From: Streptomyces asoensis | GTDB taxonomy: Bacteria > Actinomycetota > Actinomycetes > Streptomycetales > Streptomycetaceae | Direction of reading: 5' to 3' | NCBI RefSeq assembly: GCF_016860545.1 | Contig: NZ_BNEB01000001.1 | Span: 496,001-560,000, forward strand | DNA length: 64,000 nucleotides | Part shown: positions 1 to 8,384 of the stretch, one piece after another | Layout of the letters: every line of letters starts with the position of its first letter | Numbering within the stretch: position 1 is the first letter of the stretch | Made by a program: the position numbers and the translations under genes | Notes under the pieces: model-generated | Seen by the model: only the letters and a program-made list of their open reading frames with translations | Told to the model about the DNA's origin: nothing | Databases searched by the model: none

Positions 1-1
1 C

Positions 2-394
2 AGGCTGCGGATGCGGCTGCGCCGGGACGACGCCTGCCTGGCCGGCTTCGCGACCGCCCCGGCCGCGTCCCGCACCCGCCCGCACTTCGACACCTCGCTC
101 AACGCGCCCGCCCCGATGGTCGTCTGGTCGCGCGAGGGCTGTCACGACGGGCCGGACGAGGCCTGCGCGGGCGGGGACGGCTGTGCGGGCAAGACGTTCC
201 TCGACGAGCTCGACAGCTGCGTCTCCGGCGTACCGCCCGCCGAACTCCCGCGCCGTGTACTGGCGTTGCGCGAGGAGGCCGACGCGGAGGAGGGCCACTG
301 GGCGCACGACATCCAGCTGCTGTGGGACGACCCTCGCCTCTTCGCCGACCCGCACGGCGACCCGGCCCCCCACCCCCACTCCCCCGTGACCTGA
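2..394 (+). CDS. VMAP-C-type protein, C-terminal part (cut by window edge)
   Basis: The frame is open to the left edge, so only about the last 130 residues are visible. The tail ends in a Trp-Asp-Asp-Pro motif (LLWDDPRLF) after an acidic helix. I associate this with the C-terminal domain of vWA-MoxR-associated proteins (VMAP-C), the effector/sensor partner in actinobacterial NTP-dependent conflict systems. The next gene, 73 bp downstream on the same strand, is a MoxR-type AAA+ ATPase, which is the usual partner. The acidic Cys-containing segment (EACAGGDGCAGK) sits near the middle. The family call rests on the end motif plus neighbourhood, not on a full domain, so the N-terminal effector cannot be named from this window. 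Confidence 0.55.
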   Translation, partial: RLRMRLRRDDACLAGFATAPAASRTRPHFDTSLNAPAPMVVWSREGCHDGPDEACAGGDGCAGKTFLDELDSCVSGVPPAELPRRVLALREEADAEEGHWAHDIQLLWDDPRLFADPHGDPAPHPHSPVT

Positions 395-467
395 GCCCCG
401 ACCGCCCCACGACCCGGCCGCGCGAACCGTACACGCCGCACCGGGTCACCCCGAGTTTCGGAGAACC

Positions 468-1511
468 ATGCCGCACTGGTCCGTCTACACCGGGAACAGC
501 GAACCCCACGACGGCATCTCCCGGCTGCCCGCGCCACCGCCCTGGCGGGCCTTCGACGGCGAGCCCCTCGTGCCGCCGCCCCGGGACGCCGACGACGAGG
601 CGGCCGTCTCCCCCGACCGGGTCCACCGCGCCCGCTCCTACGTCGCCACCCCGGAGAGCGTCGAACTCGTCAACGCGGCGCTCGTGCTGCGCCGCCCCCT
701 GCTCGTCGCCGGTCCGCCCGGCACCGGCAAGTCCTCCCTGGCGTACGCGGTGGCACGGGAGCTGCGGCTCGGCCCGGTACTGCGCTGGAACATCACGAGC
801 CGCTCCACGCTGGCCGACGGCCTCTACCAGTACGACCCGCTGTCCCGGCTGTACGCGGCCCGGCATGCGGCCTGGCGCGAGCGGGGCGGCGGGCCCGGGG
901 GCGGCGACCCGGGCGGCGGGGTGGAGGACCATCTGCGTCTCGGCCCTCTCGGCACGGCCCTGCTGCCCTACGGACGTCCGCGGGTGCTGCTCGTCGACGA
1001 GATCGACAAGAGCGACCTCGACCTGCCCAACGACCTGCTGAACGTCCTGGAGGAGGGCCAGTTCGAGATCCCCGAACTGATGCCCGCGGCCCGGCACTCC
1101 GCCGGGGACGTCACCGCCGAGGTCCTCGCCGACGGCTCCGACGCCCCCGTGCGGGTCACCCGCGGCCGGATCCGCTGCCGCGCCTTCCCGTTCGTCGTCC
1201 TGACCAGCAACGGCGAGCGCGAGTTCCCGCCCGCGTTCCTGCGGCGCTGCGTCCGGCTGAAGCTGCGCCGCCCGGGCCGCGAACAGCTCACCGAGATCGT
1301 CCGGGCCCACCTCGACACCCCGCCGGGCGAGGCGGAACACCTCATCGACCGCTTCCTGACCCGTGCCGCCGACGGCGAACTCGCCACCGACCAGCTGCTG
1401 AACGCCCTCTACCTCACCGGAGTGGCCGGCCTGGACGCCGACTCCCGCGACGGACTCGCGGAACGGCTGATGCCGTACCTCAGCGCCACGGCGGACGGCG
1501 ATGGCTTCTGA
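468..1511 (+). CDS. MoxR-type AAA+ ATPase of a VMAP-linked system
   Basis: A 347-residue AAA+ ATPase. Walker A is GPPGTGKSS (about residues 82-90) and Walker B is VLLVDEIDKSD (about 173-183), followed by the DLPNDLLNVLEEGQFEIPEL stretch typical of the MoxR/dynein-related branch. The sensor-1 region reads VLTSNGEREFPPAFLRRC. Members remodel partner proteins using ATP. Here the partners would be the VMAP-C protein upstream and the large protein whose start overlaps this stop by 11 bp, suggesting translational coupling. The ATG at 468 follows a purine-rich stretch (GGAGAACC). A linker around residues 140-155 is Gly-rich and probably disordered. The ATPase assignment is secure; its role in conflict is inferred from the neighbourhood. 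Confidence 0.85.
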   Translation: MPHWSVYTGNSEPHDGISRLPAPPPWRAFDGEPLVPPPRDADDEAAVSPDRVHRARSYVATPESVELVNAALVLRRPLLVAGPPGTGKSSLAYAVARELRLGPVLRWNITSRSTLADGLYQYDPLSRLYAARHAAWRERGGGPGGGDPGGGVEDHLRLGPLGTALLPYGRPRVLLVDEIDKSDLDLPNDLLNVLEEGQFEIPELMPAARHSAGDVTAEVLADGSDAPVRVTRGRIRCRAFPFVVLTSNGEREFPPAFLRRCVRLKLRRPGREQLTEIVRAHLDTPPGEAEHLIDRFLTRAADGELATDQLLNALYLTGVAGLDADSRDGLAERLMPYLSATADGDGF

Positions 1512-4500
1512 GGGAAGGAACGGCCGGGACGACGGCCCGGCGGGGGAATCCGCCCCGGCGAGGGACCACGGGACCGCCCTGGAGCGGCTGACCGCGGTCC
1601 TGACGGCGGCGGCGGACACCTCGCCCACCCCCCGCGAGCTGGCCGAACTGCTCTGGCTGGCCCGGCTGTCGAGCCCCGCGCCGGACCCGGGCGCGGCGCT
1701 CCCGGCGGACGGGCGCACCGAGCCGCCCGGAAGTGACACCGGCACCGCGGCGGCCGGTACGGACGGCGGCACACCGGACCGCACGGACGCGAAGGCGGCA
1801 GAGGGCGCCGACGGCGGCGGATCGCCGGGACCGGCGCCCGGCGTCGCCGCCGCCCGCGTCCCGCTCCGCCTCCCGGCGCCCGTGCCCGCGTCCGCGTCCG
1901 GGGACGGCTCCGGATCCGGCTCCGGCGGGCCGGGGCACGTCCTCGCGCCCGCGCCGCCGATGCTGCCCCGGCCGCTCGCCCTCCAGCGGAGCCTGCGCCC
2001 GCTGAAGCGCACCGTCCCCTCGGTGCGCGCCCGTCTCCTCGACGAACGGGCGACCGCCGACCGCATCGCCCGGCTGGGCGCCCACCCCGACGTCTGGCTC
2101 CCGGTGCTGCGTCCCGCGCGCGACCGCTGGCTGCGGCTCGCCCTGGTCCACGACACCGGCCCGACGATGCCGGTGTGGCGGCCGCTCGTGCGGGAACTGC
2201 ACACCGTGCTGGCGCAGTCGGGCGTCTTCCGCACCGTCACCCTGCACGCGGCCACGCCCGACGGCGAGGCACGGCAGGTCCCCGACGGGGCGGACGGCCG
2301 CACGGTCGCCCTCGTCCTGAGCGACTGCACGGGCCCGCAGTGGCGGCCGGGCGGCGCGGGCGAGCGCTGGTACCGGACCCTGGGGCACTGGGCGGCCCGG
2401 ATGCCGCTGGCCGTCGTACAACCGCTCCCGGAGCACCTCTGGCCCACGACCGCCCTTCCCGCCGAGCCGGGTCTGCTCTCCAGCGCCACCCGCGCGGGCC
2501 CGCTCCGCGCCCTCTCCTTCACCCCCTACGACCCCGCGGCCGCGCCCCGGCCCGACGGAGCCGTGCCGCTTCCCGTCCTGGAACCGGGAGCCCCCTGGCT
2601 GGCCAACTGGGCGGCGCTGGTGGCGGATCCGGGCGGCGCCCGCATCCCCGGCGCTGCGGCCTGGCTGTCGTCCGTGCCCGTTCCCGTCCCGTCCGACGAC
2701 CCGCCGGTGCACGGGCCGGGCACGCCGTCCCCCCAGGATCTGGTGCTGCGCTTCCGGGCCACCGCCTCCCGGGAAGCCTTCCGGCTGGCCGGGCATCTGG
2801 CGCTGGCCGTCCCCTCGGTCCCGGTGATGCGTCTCGTGCAGCGCGCCGTAGACCGCGACCCGCGCCCCCAGCATCTGGCAGAGGTGATCCTCAGCGGCCT
2901 GCTGATCACCGCTCCCGGCCCGCCCGGCTCCTACGCGTTCCGCCCGGGCGTGCGCGATCTGCTGCTGCGCACCCTGCCCCGCACGGCGCGCGGCCGCACC
3001 CGTGAACTCCTGGACAGGATCGGCGGATCGATCGACGAACGGGCGGGCCTCGCTTCCGGCGACTTCCGCGCACGGGCCGGCGACGACCCGGACCGGACGG
3101 ACGGCGCCGCTCCGGTCTTCGCGACGGTGAGCGAGGAGACGGTACTCCGGCTGGGCGGGACCCCGGTGCGACCGCCCTCGCCCCCGCAGTCCACCGCCGC
3201 CCCGACCGGCCCGACTGCCCCGGCCCGAGGGCTTTCGCCCGAGCGGGCGGCGGCCGCACCGCCGGCGCCGGAGTCCCCCGGCCCCGACGCCGGGACGGAG
3301 CCCGTCCTCCTGTTCGAGACCGGCGCCGATCTCTCCGCCCGGCCCGAGAGCCGCATCACCCTCGAATACGTCGTCCACGAGGTCCTCTCCCGAGGCGCCC
3401 TCTCCCCCCAGCAGTACGAGGTCCGGGTCCGCCCGAACGGATACGCCGTACGGCTGCGGCCCGGGGCGTACCTGCTGCCGGTGCTCGCCGCCGCCCTGCG
3501 GGGGCTCCCCGGCCCGCTCGCCGAGCTGCCCGGACAGCCGCTCCTGCGCGTGACCTTCCAGGACGGACCCGGCGCCCCCGCACCGCCCCCGCCCCCCGCA
3601 CCGGACTCCGCCACCGTCGTGCTGACCGTCCCCCCGGCTCTCTACGCGTCCTTCGCCGGCAGTTCCGCCGCGGCGGGCCCGCACCGCTTCCGGCCCCTGT
3701 TCGGCGACGACCCGGACGCCCCGCCGCTCGCCTGGTACTGCCCGCTGCCGCCGTACGAGGGCGCCGGGACGGGCCGGCCGGACGACCCGGCGGACGCCCG
3801 TGACCTGGTACGCGGCCCGTTCCTCACCCGCGACCTGCGCCAGCTGGGCATACCGGCGCCCGGCCGCACCGCGATCGTGCACACCGGCCCCGACCGCCCC
3901 CTGACCCTCCTCGACCCGGTCTCGCCCTACGACGGCGGCCCGCCGCGTCCGGCGACCTGCTACGAGGTCGACCTCACCCCCCGGCACGCCGTCCACCGGA
4001 TGTCCCTGCCGAGTTCGGGCAAGGGCACCTTCACCGCCGCCGTGGAGCTGACCTGGCGGGTGGCCGACCCGGTGGCGTTCGTCCGGGCGGAGGCCGCCGG
4101 TGTCCGCGAGCGGCTCCTCGCCCACCTGGGCGAGGCGGCACCGCGGGTCACCGTCCACCACTCCGTCCGCCGTGCGGCGGGCGCCCAGCGGGCCGTCAAC
4201 GCCCAGCTCGGCCGGTGGCCGGTACCGGGTCTCGCGGTGAGCTGCACGGTCACGCTCGCGCCGGAGTACGCCCCGCCCCCCGAGGTGCCGCGGCCGACAG
4301 GCCCCTCCGCCCGTCCGCTCCCTGAACTGATCGCCGCCGCCGACACCGTGCTCTTCGGGTTCGACGGCCCGCTGGTCCGCCTGTTCACCGCGACGACCGC
4401 CCGCAAGGCCGCTCTCGACCTGCTCGCGATCGTCGCCGAGCACCGCCGTCCCGAGGACGCCCTGGCCGGGCGCCCGGCCGGCGACCCGGGGCCGACGGGG

Positions 4501-5016
4501 CGGGAGCTGTTCGTGCACCCGCTGGACGTGCTGCGGGCGTTCGCGCGCGACCGGCTGGGCCCCGTGCTGCGGGACCGGCTCGACCGGCTGGAGCTGGACG
4601 CCGTACCGGACGCACCCCGGACGCACCACTCGATCGTCGTCGTGCGCACCCTCCACGAGACCGGGCGCCGGGTCGGCGTCGTGACGGACGTCTGCGCCGC
4701 GGCCGTCGACCGCTGTCTGGAGTCCTACCGGCTTCCGCTCACGGCGGGTGTCCACGGCCGCGACGACGATCTCGGCCGCCTCACCCCGGACCCCCGGCGG
4801 CTGCTGCGGGCCCTGCGGCCGCTCGGCACGCCCGCCGCAGGCGCCGTCCTGATCGGCTCCACGCCCGCCGAGCTGGCCGCCGCCCGGGCCGCGGGCCTGC
4901 GTTTCGTCGGCCTCGCCCGCAACCCCACCGTCGAACAGGCCCTCCTGGACGCGGGCAGCGACGCGGTGATCCCCTCACTGACCCCCCTGCTGGAAGCAAC
5001 CCGCACCCTCCACTGA
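1501..5016 (+). CDS. SAV_2336-type multidomain protein with C-terminal degenerate HAD domain
   Basis: A 1171-residue cytosolic protein. Residues about 15-50 and 160-430 resemble the SAV_2336 N-terminal-related domain (ERLTAVLTAAADTSPTPREL, then LRPLKRTVPSVRARLLDERA and LVHDTGPTMPVWRPLVREL). Low-complexity Ala/Pro/Gly linkers separate the parts (about 55-160, 545-600, 690-705). Residues about 825-930 look like an SPFH-like beta domain (FTAAVELTWRVADPVAFVRAE). The C-terminus (about 945-1171) is HAD-like, but motif I reads VLFGFDGPL, with Gly953 where the nucleophilic Asp normally sits. The later GD(S) motif is IGSTPAEL, so it also lacks its Asp. Dephosphorylation is therefore unlikely and the domain may be a binding module. 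The ATG lies inside the MoxR gene's 3' end (11-bp overlap). Domain names are from memory of the family; the catalytic losses are read directly. Confidence 0.65.
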   Translation: MASEGRNGRDDGPAGESAPARDHGTALERLTAVLTAAADTSPTPRELAELLWLARLSSPAPDPGAALPADGRTEPPGSDTGTAAAGTDGGTPDRTDAKAAEGADGGGSPGPAPGVAAARVPLRLPAPVPASASGDGSGSGSGGPGHVLAPAPPMLPRPLALQRSLRPLKRTVPSVRARLLDERATADRIARLGAHPDVWLPVLRPARDRWLRLALVHDTGPTMPVWRPLVRELHTVLAQSGVFRTVTLHAATPDGEARQVPDGADGRTVALVLSDCTGPQWRPGGAGERWYRTLGHWAARMPLAVVQPLPEHLWPTTALPAEPGLLSSATRAGPLRALSFTPYDPAAAPRPDGAVPLPVLEPGAPWLANWAALVADPGGARIPGAAAWLSSVPVPVPSDDPPVHGPGTPSPQDLVLRFRATASREAFRLAGHLALAVPSVPVMRLVQRAVDRDPRPQHLAEVILSGLLITAPGPPGSYAFRPGVRDLLLRTLPRTARGRTRELLDRIGGSIDERAGLASGDFRARAGDDPDRTDGAAPVFATVSEETVLRLGGTPVRPPSPPQSTAAPTGPTAPARGLSPERAAAAPPAPESPGPDAGTEPVLLFETGADLSARPESRITLEYVVHEVLSRGALSPQQYEVRVRPNGYAVRLRPGAYLLPVLAAALRGLPGPLAELPGQPLLRVTFQDGPGAPAPPPPPAPDSATVVLTVPPALYASFAGSSAAAGPHRFRPLFGDDPDAPPLAWYCPLPPYEGAGTGRPDDPADARDLVRGPFLTRDLRQLGIPAPGRTAIVHTGPDRPLTLLDPVSPYDGGPPRPATCYEVDLTPRHAVHRMSLPSSGKGTFTAAVELTWRVADPVAFVRAEAAGVRERLLAHLGEAAPRVTVHHSVRRAAGAQRAVNAQLGRWPVPGLAVSCTVTLAPEYAPPPEVPRPTGPSARPLPELIAAADTVLFGFDGPLVRLFTATTARKAALDLLAIVAEHRRPEDALAGRPAGDPGPTGRELFVHPLDVLRAFARDRLGPVLRDRLDRLELDAVPDAPRTHHSIVVVRTLHETGRRVGVVTDVCAAAVDRCLESYRLPLTAGVHGRDDDLGRLTPDPRRLLRALRPLGTPAAGAVLIGSTPAELAAARAAGLRFVGLARNPTVEQALLDAGSDAVIPSLTPLLEATRTLH

Positions 5017-5074
5017 CCCACCCCGACCACACGGACCCCGCCGCGGTGGCGCGGGGCAGCCTCGGTGGCCGGGC

Positions 5075-5175
5075 GCGGCCCAGGTGGGGTCGGTGCGGCC
5101 CAGGTGGGGTCGGTGCGGCCCAGGTGGGGTCGGTGCGGCCCAGGTGGGGTCGGTGCGGCCCAGGTGGGGTCGGTG
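5075..5175. repeat. 20-bp tandem direct repeat, about 5 copies
   Basis: The unit CAGGTGGGGTCGGTGCGGCC occurs four times without change from 5081 to 5160. A further 15-bp partial copy runs to 5175, and GCGGCC at 5075-5080 is the tail of an earlier unit. The period is not a multiple of three, and no convincing gene covers it. It lies in the gap between the conflict-type operon and mbl. There is no spacer structure, so it is a minisatellite and not a CRISPR array. Confidence 0.95.
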
Positions 5176-5412
5176 AGCGGGGGCCATCGCGTCGCGCGGC
5201 GCCGCCGACCGTGCGGCGGCTCCCAGCTGTTGCCCGGTTCCGGGATCTGGGATAAAACCCCCATTCGGCGGCGCCCCGCCCGGCCCCCTTGAGAAGGCGG
5301 CCCGCTCCGCGTCCCCGCAGGATGCGAGGGAGGCCGACCGCCCGGCGGCCCCACACGAGAGGCCCGCCGGCCCGGCGCGCCCCCACGGTCTGTGCTCTCG
5401 GGAGGACCTGCC

Positions 5413-6450
5413 ATGACCGCCAGTCTGGAGCAGCTGCGCCGCTGCCACTTCGCCGTCGACCTGGGGGCGGCGCGGACGCGGGTCTACGTCAAGGGGGCCG
5501 GGCTCGTCGTCGACCAGCCGTCCGCCGCCGCCGTGAACACCCGCACGGGCGCGCTGATCGCGGTCGGCGAGTTCGCCGAGAAGATGACCGGGCGCACTCC
5601 GCACTACATCCGTGTCGTGCGCCCGGTCTCCGGCGGCACGGTCGTCGACATCGAGATGGCGCAACGCATGCTGCGCCATCTCCTCGGCGACAAGATCCGC
5701 CGCCAGCTGCGCCGCAAGCCGTTCCTGCGGGCTGCCGCCTGCACACCGCACGACGCCGACCCGCTCGCCCAGCGCGCCGCGATCGAGACGCTGGTGGGGC
5801 TCGGCGCCCGCCGGGTGGAACTCGTCGACACCCTGATCGCGGCCGCCGTCGGCTGCGGGCTGCCCGTCGAACGCCCCGAGGCGACCATGATCATGGTGTG
5901 CGGGGCGGCCGCCACCCAGGTCGCCGTCCTCTCCCTCGGCTCGATCGTGACCGCCGAGCGCATCCCCGTGGGCGGCGAGGCCGTGGACCACGCGATCGTC
6001 CAGCACCTGCGTCACGAGCACGAGCTGATGCTGCCGAGCCAGTCCGTGCGCCCCTTGCAGGTGGCCCTCTCCGGCAACGGCCTCACCCCGCAGGGCCCCG
6101 CCTCCACGGAGATCCACGGACGCGACGTCGCCACCGGCCTCGCCCGCTCCGTGCAGGTCGACACCGCGGCCGTGCGGGACGCCATCGAGACCCCGCTGAC
6201 CGCCGTGCTCGACGGCATCGGCAGGGTGCTGCGCGAGTGCCCGCCCGACCTGGTCGCCGACCTCGCCGACCGCGGGATCATGATGGTGGGCGGCTCCGCC
6301 CTGCTGCCGGGCTTCGACCAGATGCTGCGTCAGGCGACCGGCATGCCGGTGCACATCGCCGAACGCCCCGACATCTGCGCCGCCCAGGGCCTGGGCGCCA
6401 TGCTGGAGGGCAAGATCGAGCCGCTGACCCTGGACCCCCTGGGCGCCTGA
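5413..6450 (+). CDS. mbl: Mbl-type MreB/actin homologue
   Basis: 345 residues of the MreB/Mbl actin family. The N-terminus reads FAVDLGAARTRVYVKG (phosphate-1 loop), then GEFAEKMTGRTPHYIRVVRP and GGTVVDIEMAQRMLRHLL, all typical of MreB. In Streptomyces, MreB and Mbl contribute to spore-wall synthesis. The phosphate-2 loop, normally DIGGGTTEVAVISLGG, reads VCGAAATQVAVLSLGS. The IGE(x)TAE stretch is replaced by LPSQSVRPLQ. The Asp and the Gly triplet are therefore lost and ATP hydrolysis is doubtful. ATG 5413 is preferred over the upstream GTG at 5392 because GGGAGGA (5400-5406) lies 6 bases before it. Symbol given because the degeneracy resembles what I recall of streptomycete Mbl rather than MreB. 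Confidence 0.8.
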   Translation: MTASLEQLRRCHFAVDLGAARTRVYVKGAGLVVDQPSAAAVNTRTGALIAVGEFAEKMTGRTPHYIRVVRPVSGGTVVDIEMAQRMLRHLLGDKIRRQLRRKPFLRAAACTPHDADPLAQRAAIETLVGLGARRVELVDTLIAAAVGCGLPVERPEATMIMVCGAAATQVAVLSLGSIVTAERIPVGGEAVDHAIVQHLRHEHELMLPSQSVRPLQVALSGNGLTPQGPASTEIHGRDVATGLARSVQVDTAAVRDAIETPLTAVLDGIGRVLRECPPDLVADLADRGIMMVGGSALLPGFDQMLRQATGMPVHIAERPDICAAQGLGAMLEGKIEPLTLDPLGA

Positions 6451-6547
6451 GCCCGGCCCCCGGCCCCCGCGAGCGGCCTGCCGCCCCTCCCCCGCACACC
6501 GCCGCGGGCGCCGGCCCCGGGCTCGAAATGCGCGAAGCCTGCGTCCC

Positions 6548-6576
6548 TTGCCACTCCAGAACTCCTTCGTTAAAAT
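6548..6576 (+). promoter_or_regulatory. Near-consensus housekeeping promoter before the biosynthetic cluster
   Basis: TTGCCA (6548-6553) and TAAAAT (6571-6576) are separated by 17 bp in an AT-rich island (6560-6605) that is conspicuous in this GC-rich DNA. Transcription would start near 6583 and leave a leader of about 95 nt before the ketosynthase gene at 6679. This is the closest match to a sigma-70/HrdB promoter that I noticed in the window. It is inferred from sequence only. Confidence 0.6.
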
Positions 6577-6678
6577 ACGATTGCTGTATGCAAATAGAAT
6601 TTCGATCGGCAAATCCGGGTCGAGCGGGCCACACAGAGCTTCGCCCAGAACGTTTATCGGAACACCGGGGGGATTCAA

Positions 6679-7839
6679 TTGGGGGGTTTCCGCAGGGCCG
6701 ACCGTGATCGAGCCGTGTGCATCACCGGAATGGGCTGGACCACAGCACTGGGTGACGGCCTCGACGAGGTGTGGCAGCGGCTGACGGACGGCCGCGTCGG
6801 CATCCGGGAGTCGACGGGTGACGGGCGTCCGCCCGCCGCCCTCCTGACCGACGACGGCCCGGCCGGGCCTCCGTCCGAGCGGCAGATCGCCCTCGCCGTG
6901 ACCACCGCGACCGCCGCCCTGCGCGACGCCGGCTGCCCGGCCGGGGACGTGGACACCCTGGTGCTCGGCAGCAGCCTCGGCCCGCACCTGGACGACGCCG
7001 CCGAGATCTCGCCGCACGACCTGACGTCCGCCGTCGCCGCACAGCTGGGCGTCCCCGGCGCCGTCTCGGTGAGCACCGCCTGCTCGTCCGGCGCCGACGC
7101 CCTCGCGGCCGGCGCGGCCCTGCTCACCGGCGGCGAGGCGCAGCGCTGTCTGTGCGGCGGCATCGACCTGCTCACCGAAAGCAAGCTCCTCGGGCACCGG
7201 GCGCTCGGCACCCTCGCGGCGTCCGGCACCGTCCGCCCCTTCGACACCGACCGCGACGGCACCCTCTTCGGCGAGGGCGCCGGCTTCCTGCTGCTGGAGA
7301 CCCGGGCGGCGGCCACGGCCCGCGGCGCCCGGATCCTGGGCGAGTTGCGCGGCTGGGGCGCGTCCAACGACGGCACCGGCCCGACCGCCCCCGACGAGAC
7401 CGGCGCCGGAGCGGTCCTCGCCGTCCGGCGCGCCCTGGCCAGGGGCGGGGCCGACACCCAGGACATCGCGGTGATCAACGCCCACGGGACCGGCACCCGC
7501 GCCAACGACACCGCGGAGGCGGCCTGTTACGGCACCGTCTTCGGCCCGCAGTCGCGGGCCCTCGTGTTCGCCACCAAGCCGGCCCTCGGCCACACCCTCG
7601 GCGCCACCGGCGCCCTGGAAGCCATCGCCCTGCTCCTCGCGCTGCGGCACGGCACCGTGCCCCCGCTCCCGCACACCCGCAGCGTCATGCCGGAACTGGC
7701 CCTGGCCCTGGCCACGGACCGCCCCCGGGAGTTCACCGGCTCCCTGGGCATCAGCCTCACCCTCGGCTTCGGCGGCTTCAACACCTGTCTGCTGCTGACC
7801 GCCGACGAACCGCGGAGCGCGGTCGGGGGCGCCGCGTGA
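6679..7839 (+). CDS. Beta-ketoacyl synthase (first gene of cluster, marA position)
   Basis: 386-residue KAS I/II-type ketosynthase with a complete catalytic set: Cys135 in STACSSGAD, His269 in NAHGTGT, Lys300 and His305 in KPALGHTLGATGA. It would perform decarboxylative Claisen condensation on ACP-bound chains. The TTG start at 6679 is chosen because GGGGGGA (6666-6672) is 6 bases upstream and the residues after it lead straight into the VCITGMGW beta strand; GTG 6715 is a shorter alternative. The stop overlaps the next start (GTGA at 7836-7839), so genes one to four form a tightly coupled operon. With the half-ketosynthase next to it, a KS/CLF-like pair is possible. Its likely job is chain extension for the short polyketide (cyclopentenone) portion; that role is inferred. 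Confidence 0.85.
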   Translation: MGGFRRADRDRAVCITGMGWTTALGDGLDEVWQRLTDGRVGIRESTGDGRPPAALLTDDGPAGPPSERQIALAVTTATAALRDAGCPAGDVDTLVLGSSLGPHLDDAAEISPHDLTSAVAAQLGVPGAVSVSTACSSGADALAAGAALLTGGEAQRCLCGGIDLLTESKLLGHRALGTLAASGTVRPFDTDRDGTLFGEGAGFLLLETRAAATARGARILGELRGWGASNDGTGPTAPDETGAGAVLAVRRALARGGADTQDIAVINAHGTGTRANDTAEAACYGTVFGPQSRALVFATKPALGHTLGATGALEAIALLLALRHGTVPPLPHTRSVMPELALALATDRPREFTGSLGISLTLGFGGFNTCLLLTADEPRSAVGGAA

Positions 7840-8384
7840 ACCCGGCCCAGTGGTGCCCCGCGGGAGCCGTGATCACCGGCTCCGCCCTGGTCGAGGCCGA
7901 CGACCCGGGCACGGTCGGGCGCCGGATCCCCGGGGTGTACGCCGATCCGGTGGCCTGGCTGATGGCCGCGGCCGTGGCGGACGCCCTCGAGAACTGCGGC
8001 GAAGCCGCGCCGGGCCGCCCCGCGGAGGTCGGGGTGGTCGGGGTGAGCGAACGGGCCACGCGCCACACCCTGCGCGCGGTCGCCGCGTCCGTCCCGCGCG
8101 GCCGGGTCTCCCCCATGCGGTTCGCGGGCGCCGGAGCGGGCTCGCTCGTCGGCGTCGTCTGCTCGGCGTTCGGCTTCCACGGGCCGGTGTCGATGCTGCC
8201 CATGCCCCTCGCCCCGGCCGCACCGCTCACCAGAGCCCTGTGCGGGGACTGGCTGCTCGGCGACCCGCCGAGCGCCGCACACGTCCTGGTCGTCACCCAC
8301 GAAGTGGACGACGAAGGCAAGCACCGGGCGCACTGCCTGGTCGTCAGTGGGCCGACGCCCACGCGGAGGCCCCGGAGAACATGA
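7836..8384 (+). CDS. Truncated ketosynthase-like protein (half-KS, marB position)
   Basis: 182 residues matching only the N-terminal half of a ketosynthase fold. It opens with AVITGSALVEADDPGTVG, has an AAAVADALENCG helix and PAEVGVVGVSE, and then FAGAGAGSLVGVVCSAFGFHGP. Where an active KS would carry the nucleophilic Cys, it reads VSMLPMPLAPAAPLTRAL. No His motifs follow, because the protein ends there. It is therefore catalytically inactive and may pair with the upstream KS as a chain-length-factor-like or structural subunit. The start GTG overlaps the KS stop and its stop overlaps the next ATG (ATGA 8381-8384). The reading frame is clean with no internal damage, so it looks selected and is probably not a decaying gene. 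Confidence 0.6.
   Translation: MNPAQWCPAGAVITGSALVEADDPGTVGRRIPGVYADPVAWLMAAAVADALENCGEAAPGRPAEVGVVGVSERATRHTLRAVAASVPRGRVSPMRFAGAGAGSLVGVVCSAFGFHGPVSMLPMPLAPAAPLTRALCGDWLLGDPPSAAHVLVVTHEVDDEGKHRAHCLVVSGPTPTRRPRRT

Noticed and set aside
1480..4755. 1091-residue minus-strand open frame
   Set aside because: Antisense to the SAV_2336-type gene, whose motifs are clear. The shadow product is low-complexity Arg/Gly/Val.
5075..5175. CRISPR array
   Set aside because: The 20-mers follow each other directly with no spacers, and no cas genes are in the window.
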